From the NCBI GenBank assembly GCA_003339415.1, contig PDHQ01000244.1, positions 1 through 52,241 of the forward strand: 52,241 nt of DNA, written 5' to 3'. This DNA comes from Ophiocordyceps camponoti-saundersi (nom. inval.) (Eukaryota; Ascomycota; Sordariomycetes; Hypocreales; Ophiocordycipitaceae). A program made the translations under genes and the position numbers. The stretch's first letter is position 1. The number at the start of each line of letters is the position of its first letter. The notes beneath the pieces are model-generated. The model was not told where the DNA came from and did no database searches. It worked only from the letters and a program-made list of their open reading frames with translations. Below are positions 37,411 through 47,229 of this stretch, piece after piece.

Positions 37411-37711
37411 TATTAAGTAGTCTTTATATATATATATAGGTAAGAGAAAGTAAAGGTAACTTAAATTAAGTATAATTAAAGATAGATACTTTTCCTTTAT
37501 TATATAAGGAAGAGCGGCTATATAGCTAGATAATACTTTACTTCTATACCCTCCTTTTTCTTATCTAAGCCACCTCTTACCTCCTAAGTCGTACGAGGCA
37601 TGACTTAGGTAGTAATATATATTTCGTTAGAAGCTTCCCTATATCTATGCTATCCTCTATATATATATCGTATAGTAAATATAAAGGGGTATAGAGAGAT
37701 AATATCTAATA
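37411..37711 (+). repeat. Right 301-bp terminal repeat of element C
   Basis: Keeps CA, TG and CG lost from the left copy. Contains an inverted repeat with arms CCTAAGTC (37583-37590) and GACTTAGG (37602-37609) around the palindromic octamer TCGTACGA. Confidence 0.92.
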
Positions 37712-37716
37712 ATATA

Positions 37717-38443
37717 AAAGTAAAAGTTATATTAGTTTAATTAGCTTAGTACTATATATAATTTATTATTATATTAAAATATAAGTTAAATATTTAGTAG
37801 ATTTTATCTTATTTTTTTTAAGTTTTATATAGTAAAGGTAATATAACTAAGCTAAGCTTATAAGAATATTTAAAAAGATAGTATAATACTAATTTTTAGT
37901 TATATTAATCTATTAGTAATATAATATAAAAAGCTTAACTTTATTATATAAGATATTATATAGATAGCTTAAGTAATTTTAATCTTTTTGCTATTTTTAC
38001 TAAATACCGTAACTTTCTTAAGAGTAATTAAGCTATTATAAATTAGTCGTATAAGAGGAAGGATAAAGGCTAGGCTTTTTAGAATTATTATAAGGGCTAT
38101 AAATAAGTTTAATATTTCCTTCGCTTTATATAAGGTTATATTAAGGGTTATACTAAAAATTATATAAAGAGGAACTTTAATTAATAGGATAATTTTCTAA
38201 GTAAGTTTTAAAGTAAGGGTTATTAAAGTTATTAAGGGGGTAGCTATAATATAATCGTATAAAGCCTAAATTATAAAGAGGAATTTCTTAATAAAGCTGC
38301 TAGTTTATCGTATAGTAATACTTTATTTTTTAAGAAGCTATAAGAAGGCCTTAAGAAACGGGCGGGAAACTTACTTTACTTAGTATTTAATTTACTTATA
38401 GAAATTTTCCTAAGCGCTATTAGTAAAAAAGGAACCTCTAATC
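37717..38443 (+). pseudogene. Unknown large protein of element B, copy 1, part 3
   Basis: B frame resumes after C and matches B2 43922-44452 and 46297-46490. Near its end B1 reads FLNKAASLSYSNTLFFKKLQ and GNLLYLVFNLLIEIFLS, and B2 gives the same words with RIP changes. It runs into the tail segment at 38444 without interruption, whereas B2 has about 490 extra bases there. Confidence 0.55.
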
Positions 38444-38720
38444 CTATTAGACGGGCTGTCCGTTACTAGTAACGTAAGGGTCCTAAAAAGAAGTATATTA
38501 TCGCGATTACCCTCTTATATATAATATATAGGGAGGGTAGCTATCTAAATACCTAATCGAATGTATAAAGTAATAGTAAGGAATATAAAAAGTAAAGTAG
38601 GGAGTTATAAGATTAGAAGGATCTTATATAAAAGTTCCTTATAACTTAGGAAAGCTATACGAAGGGATAAGGCTATAAGGATAATATAAGGCTATTAAGG
38701 TATTATAAGATATCTTAATA
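38444..38720 (+). pseudogene. C-terminal tail of element B, copy 1
   Basis: Homologous to 46990-47229 and 47741-48016. In phase with the B frame it reads IRRAVRY, then GPKKKYIIAIT, and ends at TAA near 38717. The less mutated copy at 46990 keeps Cys, Trp and Met codons in this frame, which supports coding. It starts with the palindrome CGTTACTAGTAACG (38461-38474) and ends with an imperfect hairpin. Confidence 0.5.
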
Positions 38721-39459
38721 CTTATAGTTTTTCTTTATAATATATTATATAGCTTCCTTAGTAAGCGCTTAGTAATAGTAGGTAATTATAGCGCTTATAC
38801 GGTTAGGGTTATCGTATAGTAAGAGCTATTATATAGTATAGAGTATTATATAAAGTCTGCTTATATAGGGAGATATTCGTACGGCGAATAGGAGAAGATT
38901 ACTTATTAAGAGAGTAATCTATTAGCTTTATATACTTAAGATTAGTATTATTTTAAAGCTTAAAAGTTTTATATATAGTAAAACTTATAAGCGTAGCTAA
39001 AAGTATAAGAGAGAGAAAGTATAAGGAAGGTAGCTAGTTAGTAGAAATTTTTAAGCTATTATTTATAGCTAGTAGGTCCTACTAATTATAAAAAATACCT
39101 TCCTTTTCCTTTTATATAAAAGAAAAATTCTTCCCTTTTTTATTTTCTATAATAATAGCTATAATAATAATAATATTATTACTATTATAACTATTACTAT
39201 TATTAATTACTATTATAGCCGCTATCTTCTTATATAATAATAAAGAATAAGAAAAAGAAAAATAAGAAAAATAAGTAATTATATAATAACTATATCTATT
39301 ATTATAATTTTTAGGCGCTTTCCCCTTTCTAATAAAACTATTATTATTACTCTTAAGAGCGATAATATTATCTACGCTAAGTTCCTCTAAATAGCGATTA
39401 GCATATATATTCTCTTTATATAAAGTATCTTTATAAATATAAGCTAATTATATAATAAA
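38721..39459. other. AT-rich spacer between B1 and B2
   Basis: Not matched elsewhere in the window. It contains runs of ATA/TAT triplets around 39160-39230. It may include the 5' end of B2, since homology to B1 only becomes clear at about 39480-39530 around AAGATAGCT-TTAAGCTTA. Confidence 0.35.
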
Positions 39460-39756
39460 ATAAGGAATATTATTACCTTTCGGCGACTTTTTATAATATA
39501 GCTTTACGCCTTCGCGCTAAAAAGATAGCTATTAAGCTTATCTCTAAGGTTATACGCTACCTTAGCTATTATTAGGCGGTAATAATTTAGTTAGCCGGTT
39601 AGTTTTTAGCGTAAGGCCTTTACGCCCGTTATTACCTTTATCGTGATAGCGGTCCGTTTTTAAGTTACCGCTATATTCGTAGCTATTACGGCGGGGCCTA
39701 TAGGCCTTATATTTAAGATTCGAAAAGCTAATATTATAATTATTTCTAGTTATATA

Positions 39757-39990
39757 ATAATAAGGACGAAGACGAGGATAAGGAAAAGGATAACGATAAG
39801 GATAATAAGAATAAGGATAAAAATAAAGAAGACGATAATAAGGATAACGATAATAAGGAGGAAGAAAAGGAGGCTAGGGGCGAGGCTAAGGGGGAGGGGG
39901 AGGATAAGTCGGACGATAACTCTAACGAAGAAGAAGATAATAATAAAAGTAACGATAATAATAATAATAATAACAACGAACTTATTATAT
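39757..39990 (+). repeat. Acidic low-complexity coding tract of B2
   Basis: Plus-strand codons GAC, GAA, GAG, GAT, AAG and AAT give a D/E/K/N run ending in about seven Asn. The opposite strand shows a 76-codon Leu/Ser frame at 39976-39746 that is only the complement of these repeats. Confidence 0.65.
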
Positions 39991-40039
39991 TGCTAGCAGT
40001 CCGTTCTTGCTATTATTAGGCGATATAAGGTAAAGGGCG

Positions 40040-43000
40040 GCGGCTGTTTTATTCTTTTTATATAGCGTTAAATTTATAAGCTTAGGGGGCGGCGGCGGTA
40101 GCGTAAGTTTTTTAATAACTACTTTTATCCTAATCGTAATCTTATCCGTTATAACTAATTATATAAAAACGTTATTCGGGCTTTTCTTCGTTATAATATC
40201 TGCTAGGTTATCTTTACTATTAATTTAAAATATCTTAGTAATTTCCTTTTTTTTATATAATTTGCGTAAGGCTATAATATTAATTATAAGCCTCTTCTCC
40301 CTTATATTACTAAGCTTAACTAAGTAATCGTAAAAGGAGTATAAGTCTGTATAAAATATAAAAAAGATATCTAATAAAGAGAGATTATATATAATTTTTT
40401 AAAGCGTAATATTAAGAGCGATACCGCTATTAATTCTTTATATAATACTATATAATTTACTTATAAGCACGCTATATATTACTCTCTTATATTTTATTAA
40501 AAACTAATATATAATATTATTATAAATAAAAATTTTATTTTTTATATAAGCTACCTCTTTACTTAGTATAATTACGAATCTTATTTATAAAGATAAGTTT
40601 TTATTATTTACGAATAAGCTATTAGTAAAGATTTAAAGCTTTATATAAGGGAGGTTAAGAGGGATAAAATATAGTCCCCGGTCGGCGTTTTTAATTTACT
40701 ATTATACGCGGGTATTTAGGGCGTTATAATCTTCCTTCGTTAGTTCCTAAACTTAAGTAGCGGCTTAGAGGTTATACGCTACTTTAGGCTAGTAGATTAA
40801 TAAGATATACGCTCCTTATACGCGTTATAAAAAGTATACTTATAAAGCGTTTTCTTTAGCTAGGTTAATAACTTATAATACCTTAGCTTATCCTTTTTAT
40901 ATAAAGAGAATATTATTACTTTTAAGGGAAATTTATCCGCTATTAAATTTAATTAGCGTCTCGTGCGAGAGGCGTATTTTCGGCTTCGTATAAAAGTTCT
41001 ATTACTTAAAGGATTCTTCTTTAAGGGCCGAGAAAGTAGGAGAGATAAAGGAGAGGGTATTATTAGTCTATATTCCTATAAGGCTAAAAAAATCTAAGCC
41101 GGTAAGTATAAAAAGAAAATATAAGTTATATATTAAAATTATTATTTTTAAGTTTATACGGTAATACTTATAATATATCTTAAACTAGTAAACGCTTAAT
41201 TTTACTATTTTATATAGCGGATAATAGATATATAAAATAGTACCTTTTAGGAAGCGGTCCTATATCTCTTTCGGTAATTATACGAAAATCGGTCTTATTA
41301 GGCGGTTATATAATTATATATACGCTTAGGTAATATCGCGTAGCTCTCTATATATATTATATAACCGTATAAAAGAAAGGCCTAAAGCGAGGATTAGCTT
41401 TTAGCTTATTTATAAGATTATAGGCGATTAAGTAAGTATAATAGCCTTATTAGTATTAGCGTAGCTTTATATAATAAGCTATAACTTTTCGTATAGCTTT
41501 ATAGTCTTATTTTTAATTTTTTATATAAGTTTTATATAGAAGATATATAGCTAGCTATACTTAGCTAGGTTATATTATATAAAGATAAAAATATCCTAAG
41601 CGGTAAAGCTATTAATTTTAGGGCGGTTTAATTCTTTAAATAGGAGGCTAGGGGTTATAATAATATTATCTTAATAGAGTTATATAGCGAGGGCAGTATC
41701 TTTCGTTTCTTTCTTTAAGAGGAAAATAAAAAAGATAAATAAATCTACTATACAATTAGTAAAATCCTTATATCTCCGCGAGCTATAATATAGAATCTTA
41801 ATAATAAATCTTTTTATATAAGTATTAGCTTCTTTTATAAAAGGTTTATTTAGCGGATAATATAGCTTAATCTATATTATATAAAACTTAGTAAAACTAT
41901 TAAGAAAGTTTATAAAAATAAATTACCCTTTAATTACTAAAAATTTATATAGTTTTATTTAGCTATAGCGTTTACGTTAGACTATAACTTAGGAATAAAA
42001 AGGAAGTATAAGGTTCTTATATAAGCGAGGTCTATTTTATATAATAAGTACGTAGCTAATATCTCTTTTCGTATAAAGTTCCTAAATTACCTTTATTACC
42101 TTTTAAATTATAGTTACTTATATAATAATATTTAAAGATAGGGGTAAGGTACTATAAATATAAAAGTATATACTAAAGATAAGGAGTATAAATATAAGGC
42201 TATTAGGCCTTACTATATTATTTAAGTATTTTATAGTAAGCTAGAGGATCGTATTATTATTAGCTTAATCTCTAAGGTTTTCCTTAAATATATTATATAT
42301 ATATTAAAAAGAGGCGTATAAGCGTTTAACCTTACTAACTACCTAGTACGCCTTAATAAGTATTTCTTTATATAATAAACTAATAATTCGTATAGAAAAA
42401 TAGAATTTATCTAAAGAAAAGTTTATACTAAAGTTATATATAATAATATCTAGAGGGCCTTAGTAAATAGTAATCTAATAGCAGTAAAGGGCGTTTTATA
42501 TATCTTAAGTAGAGAGTAATTATATAAAAATAGTAGCTTAGAAAAACGTAGCCTTATTAATAACGTAGAGAGCGTTCTTATTACTTAGTTATATAATATT
42601 TATAATAATTTTATAATTAAAAGAAATATTATCTTTAATTAAGAATTTAAATCGCTATAGCGAGGGGTTATATATTTAGTATTAGTAGTAGAATTTCTTT
42701 ATTATACGGAGCGATATTTCGGAGATATTATTATAACTTACATTGTAAAGTAAATTATAAAAACGTTTTATATAAGGGTATTTAAAGCGATAATATAAAT
42801 AACGAAGCTATACTTTTATAAAAAAAAGGGCGGCTTCGCGCGGAGATATATAAAAGAATAAATATCCCTATTTTTATATAACGGGGATCGTCTAACTATC
42901 CTTATATACGATAATATTCCTAATATTATTAAAATATACTCTTAAGCGATCTATATTTCTAAAGGAAAAGAGGAATAATATAAAGGTATTAAGAATATAA

Positions 43001-44452
43001 TATTATATAATACCTAAAAAGCTATTAATATTAATTATACTAATTAAGGTTATAGCGGCTAAGCTATTAAACTTAATTATTATAATACTTAGGGTTTAGT
43101 CGATCTATATATTTAAATTCTCTTATATAAATATTTTAGCCTAGTTTTTGCTAATAGTAGAGAAGTTCGTAGCGCTAATATCTTAAAATTATCCCTAGTA
43201 TTCTATATAATAAGTTTTTATAAGAAAAACTTAATTACTTAGTTATATAGTTTACTATATAAAGATATTTTCCCTTATAAATTAATATATAAGGGTACTT
43301 AAGAGGATAAATTAAGCAGCTTTCTTAGGAGCGTCCTTATTTTCTTTATATAATAAATTATTAAGGTTATTAATAATATTATATCCCTCGTACTTAAGGA
43401 GGAAGGCTTTAAATTCGTTATCTATAAAGGGGTCCTTATCGAATTTTTTATATAAAGTAAAGTACGCTTTTCTTACGCAGTTAAAGTCCTCTTACTTATA
43501 ATTTATTAACTAATACCTTTCCTTCTTATAAATAAAATAGCGCTTTTTTATATAAGGTAATAGGCAGCAATCCTCTTATCGGACTTATTTAAATTTACCT
43601 ATATAGAATTTTAGCCGGGGTAAATTTAGTTATAAGGAGTTTATATAATAATATTAATTAATAAAGAACTAGTTAGATATTTTCCTATAGTTAAGGGCGA
43701 CCTAAAGCGATATATAAAAAATAGAGAAAAACTCTTTATATAAGGGCTTTATAAAGAGAAATACTAGCTTAAGTTCTAGCACCCTATAATAGGCCCTTAT
43801 TATTATAGCGTAAAGTTAAGTTTCCCCTTCGCTAAGGGTATATTATATAAGTTATATTTTCTTAATTAATTCCTTAAGGATTTCTAATATTATTTTCTCT
43901 AAGTATTTCCTTTATATAAAAGTAAAAATTATACTAGTTTAATTAGCCTAATACTATATACGATTTATTATTATATTAAAGTATAAATTAAGTATTCGGT
44001 AAATCTTATCTTACCTTTTCTTAAGTTTTATATAATAAAGGTAATATAACTACGCTAAGCTTATAAGAATATCTAGGAAAATAATATAATATTAGTTTTT
44101 AGTAATATTAATCTATTAGTAATACGATATAAAAAGCTTAGCTTTATTATATAAGATATTATATAAATAGCCTAAGTAATTTTAATCTTTTCGCTAGCTT
44201 TTACTAAATACTATAACTTTCTTAAAAGTAATTAAGCTATTATAAATTAGTTATATAAGGGGAAGAATAAAGGGCGGGCTTTTTAGAATTACTATAAAAG
44301 CTATAAATAAGTTTAGTATTTCCTTCGCTTTATATAAGGTTATATTAGGAGTTATATTAAGAGTTATATAAAAGGGAACCTTAATTAATAAGATAATTTT
44401 CTAAATAAGCTTTAAAGTAAAAGTTACTAAAGTTATTAAAAAGGTAGCTAAA
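40040..44452 (+). pseudogene. Unknown large protein of element B, copy 2, main part
   Basis: The best stretch for reading the B protein: one plus-strand phase (checked at 40681, 42025 and 42328) from about 40040 to the F1 insertion, roughly 1,470 codons, with only TAA and TAG stops. The acidic tract upstream is in another phase, so a frameshift or lost intron lies near 40000. Between 40600 and 43300 it aligns to the C protein. The product would be large, basic and hydrophilic after the acidic N-terminus, with no evident signal peptide. It is unlike gag-pol in size and motifs. It could be an unrecognised transposase or recombinase, or a protein of some other kind of mobile unit; that is speculation. 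Confidence 0.62.
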
Positions 44453-44662
44453 TATAAAAGATTAGTTTATAACTAATCGTAGCTAGATAAGGGGGATTAT
44501 AGCGGATATATTTAGGTCTTCCCGATAGCGCTTAGTTATCGCGTAGGGTATATAGCTAGCTTAGGAGGGGGGCTTCTCTCCCCTCTCTTTCCTCTCTTCG
44601 ATAGCTTTAATTATAACTCTATTTTAGCTTACTTTTATAATCGCTTTAGTAATACTATTATA
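44453..44662 (+). repeat. F1 left LTR, 210 bp
   Basis: Same length as both F2 LTRs. It contains the palindrome ATTAGTTTATAACTAAT near its start and a GGAGGGGGGCTTCTCTCCCC inverted stretch near 44563-44583. Confidence 0.9.
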
Positions 44663-44879
44663 TTAATTAAAGCTCCTCTTACCGCTAACTAAACGTAAGA
44701 GTAAGATCTTAGTATAGAACGCTATTAAATTTTACTTATATTAAAGCCGCTCTTAGCTTATTTTAGCTTAGATTCTTAGTTAGCCGCTATATATATTAAA
44801 TTTATAATTAATAGAGCTATAATTAGGAAGCCTAAGTCCTAGTTTTATTATATTTTTTCTTATTTTAGTATTTTCTAGT

Positions 44880-45790
44880 AAATATTCTTTTTATATATTA
44901 TTATAATTATAGATTTTTCTTACTAGCTTAAAGCTTTTTTAGCGTATATTTTTAAGCTTCTTAGGAAAAATTATAAGAAGCGCTAAGTAGGTTTTTCCTT
45001 AATTAGGATATATTAAAAGCTATTAGAGCCTTTTAAAGAATATATTATAAGGTAAGAATATACCCTTTTCGAGGCCGGACTATTATATTAGTTTAACTAT
45101 ACTAAGATTATTCTACTTTTATCTAAGCTACGTAAGGAGCTATAAGAGCGCTTAGATTATAAGAACTAGCTTATAATATATATAGCCTTTGCTAGCTTTC
45201 TCTAAAGCTTTAATAAAGTATTTAGTTCCGGGAATATTCCTAACGCGCTAGTTAATTTGCCGCCCCCCTTTTTTACTAACTTAATAAATATCTTATTTAT
45301 ATAATCTCGTTCTAGTATTATTAAGCGCTAGCGTTATTATTAGTATAATTAGATTAGTTATTTTAAGTATAACTATCCGAAGCTTTATAGGCGAATAGGG
45401 ATATTAAAGTTAGGGCTTTTTATAAGCGGAGTAAGGTAATTAAAGGTAGATTTAGAATATTTTAATTAAGGGGATAATAAGTAAGGAGGGATAAGTATAT
45501 ATTAGATATTATAGCTTAGGTAATTTTTAATTTTATTACGTTACCTTATATAAGGATAGTTCGCGCGTAGCTTAAGCGCGTAGATTTATTAGTAAATATA
45601 TATTATAATTATATTACGCCCTAGCTTATAAACTAGCGCTAGCGGTATATAGCGATAAATATATAGCTAGCTTTACTATTTACTATAATTAGGTTATCCT
45701 CTAAGCTTCTTATAATTAATATAGTATTATTTAGTCCTATACGCTAGCTATATAAGTAAGTTTTTACTATTAATATAAGAGTTTATTAAT
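44880..45790 (+). pseudogene. gag-like protein of F1 with CCHC knuckle
   Basis: A single plus-strand phase (checked at 44942, 45113 and 45323) reads about 300 codons with TAA and TAG stops only. Before the knuckle there is a helical region with words such as LLEPFKEYI, LLLSKLRKEL, IAFASFL and LVNLPPPFFTNL, typical of gag capsid-like sequence. Then comes C-x2-C-x4-H-x4-C at 45335-45376. F2 codes the same protein at the same place. No protease or RT follows before the right LTR. The start codon is lost to RIP. Confidence 0.7.
45335..45376 (+). other. CCHC zinc knuckle of F1 gag
   Basis: All four ligands are now Tyr codons (TAT), each one RIP step from TGT or CAT, with exact C-x2-C-x4-H-x4-C spacing followed by Pro. 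F2 shows the same at 50035-50076. Confidence 0.75.
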
Positions 45791-46018
45791 TCTTACCTTA
45801 AGTAATATTATAATTTTAAGCTTATTAGAATTTTCCTTATAAGGATCGGGGTTTAATTCCTTAAGCTATAAGGGAGCCTTTCTACCTTCTTATCCTTATC
45901 TTTACGGAGGCTATTAAGCTATTAGCTAAGGACTATATAAAATATCTTACTAGTATAGTAGTACGTAACTTTTCTATCTTACGCTCTTACCTCCTTAGCT
46001 AGCTTAAAAAGGGGGCTA

Positions 46019-46296
46019 TATAAGGGATTAGTTTATAATTAATCGTAGCTAGATAGGGGGGATTATAGCGGATATATTAAGGTTTTCCTAATAGCGCTTA
46101 GTTATCACGCGGGGAGCTAGATAGGGGGGATTATAGCGGATATATTAAAGTTTTCCTAATAGCGCTTAGTTATCGCGCGGGGTATATAGCTAGCTTAGGA
46201 GGGGGGCTTCTCTCCCCTCTCCTTCCTCTCTTTAATAGCTTTAATTATAACTCTACTTTAGCTTACTTCTATAGTCGCTTTAGTAATATTATTATA
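46019..46296 (+). repeat. F1 right LTR with internal 68-bp duplication
   Basis: A 68-base segment starting AGCTAGATAGGGGGG occurs twice, at 46047-46114 and 46115-46182, accounting exactly for the excess over 210 bases. Confidence 0.9.
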
Positions 46297-46493
46297 CTAA
46301 AATATAATTATATAAAGCTTTAATTACGAAAAGGAATTTCTTAATAAAGCTACTAGTTTATTATATAATAACGCTTTATTTCTTAAAAAGCTATAAGAAA
46401 GCCTTAAGAAATAAATAAAAAATTTACTTTACTTAATATTTAGTTTATTTATAAAAGTCTTCCTAGGTATTTCTAGTAAAAAAGGAGCCTCTA
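46297..46493 (+). pseudogene. Unknown large protein of element B, copy 2, part 2
   Basis: B frame after F1, matching B1 38247-38443, with FLNKA-SLLYNNALFLKKL and LLYLIFSLFIKVFLG. It is cut off at 46493 by the first 490 bases of unit E1. Confidence 0.6.
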
Positions 46494-47229
46494 ATTCTTA
46501 AGTATATTACTTTATATATAATCTTTTTTATATATATTATAAATTTAATATTTAAAAGTTTATTTATAATTTTTAAGTTAATTTTTTAGAAATCCGGGCT
46601 AGTTTTTACTTACTATATATAAACTAAGATAGTATTTCCTTTAGCTATCTTTTCGTATATAATCGGGTTAAGTTCCTAAGCTTAAGTCTAGGTTAGTTCC
46701 GGGGTTACCTAGGTTAGTTCGGGCTAGGTAAGCGCGGGCGTAAGCGTGTTCGAAGGTACTAAGGGCGTATAAGAGTTCTTATCGGATAATAGGGTATATA
46801 AAGCTATTATTATTATCTAAGGGGGTTTAGTATAAGGAAAAACCTATCTTCTTTCTCTATTATATAAGGTAGCTATTATATATATTACTAAGTTATACGA
46901 GAGAGTAGGGTTAAGTATAACGGACTATTAATTCTTTTATCCGCAGTTATCTCTTCCGTCTTAGCTAATCTATATATTACCTAACGCACTAATTAGTATT
47001 AGATAGGCTGTCCGTTACTAGTAACGTAGGGGTCCTAAAAAGGAGTGTATTATCGCGATTACCCTCTCGTATATAATAGTAATAGTAAGGAATGCGAAGA
47101 GTGGAGTGGGGAGTTATAAGATTAGAAGGATCTCGTATAAAGGTTCCTTATAACTCGGGAAGGCCGTATAAAGGGACGAGGCTGTGGGGATAACACGAGG
47201 CTGTTAAGGCATTGTGAGATGCCTTAATA
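46494..47229 (+). repeat. E1: first of two tandem tail units, 736 bp
   Basis: It consists of about 490 bases that are absent from B1, with a TATA-like GGGTATATAAAG at about 46789, and then the B tail (about 46990-47229). A possible CTAAT duplication flanks the 490-base part, suggesting an insertion, perhaps a solo LTR; a deletion in B1 is the alternative. The tail part is the least RIP-mutated DNA in this region and reads KECEEWSGEL and RLLRHCEMP then stop in the B phase. It lacks 43 bases present in the other two tails, which would shift the frame. Confidence 0.75.
47013..47229. repeat. Tail segment bounded by palindrome and hairpin
   Basis: CGTTACTAGTAACG (47013-47026) opens the segment. 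TGTTAAGGCAT (47202-47212) and ATGCCTTAATA (47219-47229) close it as an 11-base stem with one RIP-type mismatch and a 6-base loop. It lies inside apparent coding sequence, so the hairpin may be incidental; the position at the exact end of all three copies is notable. Confidence 0.55.

Larger units (their letters stand above)
30398..37711 (+). mobile_element. Element C: 7.3 kb with 301-bp LTR-like direct repeats
   Basis: Two 301-base direct repeats, 30398-30698 and 37411-37711, bound 6.7 kb of internal DNA. Repeat ends are TATTAAG and CTAATA, RIP forms of TGTTAAG and CTAACA. Perfect ATATA copies lie at 30393-30397 and 37712-37716, and B2 near 43910-43925 shows the site once. This is the structure of an integrated LTR retrotransposon. 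Inside, however, the only convincing frame is a large unknown protein related to that of element B; no gag knuckle, protease, RT or integrase motif was found. No polypurine tract precedes the right repeat; a pyrimidine run just after the left repeat (about 30704-30716) would suit a minus-strand element, while the coding frame is on the plus strand. Confidence 0.82.
24050..38720 (+). mobile_element. Element B copy 1 (B1), split by repeat A3 and element C
   Basis: B1 matches B2 (39460-48016) over three blocks: about 24050-27080, 28987-30397 and 37712-38720. The gaps are exactly the A3 and C insertions with their target duplications, so the uninterrupted copy was about 5.5 kb. It carries an acidic low-complexity tract and then one very long broken frame of unknown function. 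The 3' end is shared with B2 to the word CTTAATA at 38720. The 5' end is uncertain; homology fades upstream of about 24050. No LTR or terminal inverted repeat was found, so its class is open. Confidence 0.75.
44453..46296 (+). mobile_element. F1: 1.84-kb non-autonomous LTR element with gag-like frame
   Basis: LTRs at 44453-44662 (210 bp) and 46019-46296 (278 bp) flank 1356 internal bases. LTR ends are TATAA and TTATA, RIP forms of TGTAA and TTACA. Perfect CTAAA copies lie at 44448-44452 and 46297-46301, and B1 near 38250 gives the empty site. The internal region codes one gag-like frame with a CCHC knuckle and no pol, so mobility would have needed enzymes from another element. F2 has the same structure, showing that this is the real form of the family and not a deletion of one copy. 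Confidence 0.9.

Noticed and set aside
39746..39976. 76-codon Leu/Ser-rich minus-strand open frame
   Set aside because: It is the complement of the plus-strand Asp/Glu/Asn codon repeats of element B2. The conserved long frame that follows is on the plus strand.
47202..47229. Helitron 3' end or transcription terminator hairpin
   Set aside because: There is no CTRR end or matching TC start, and the stem lies within the apparent C-terminal coding sequence of element B.
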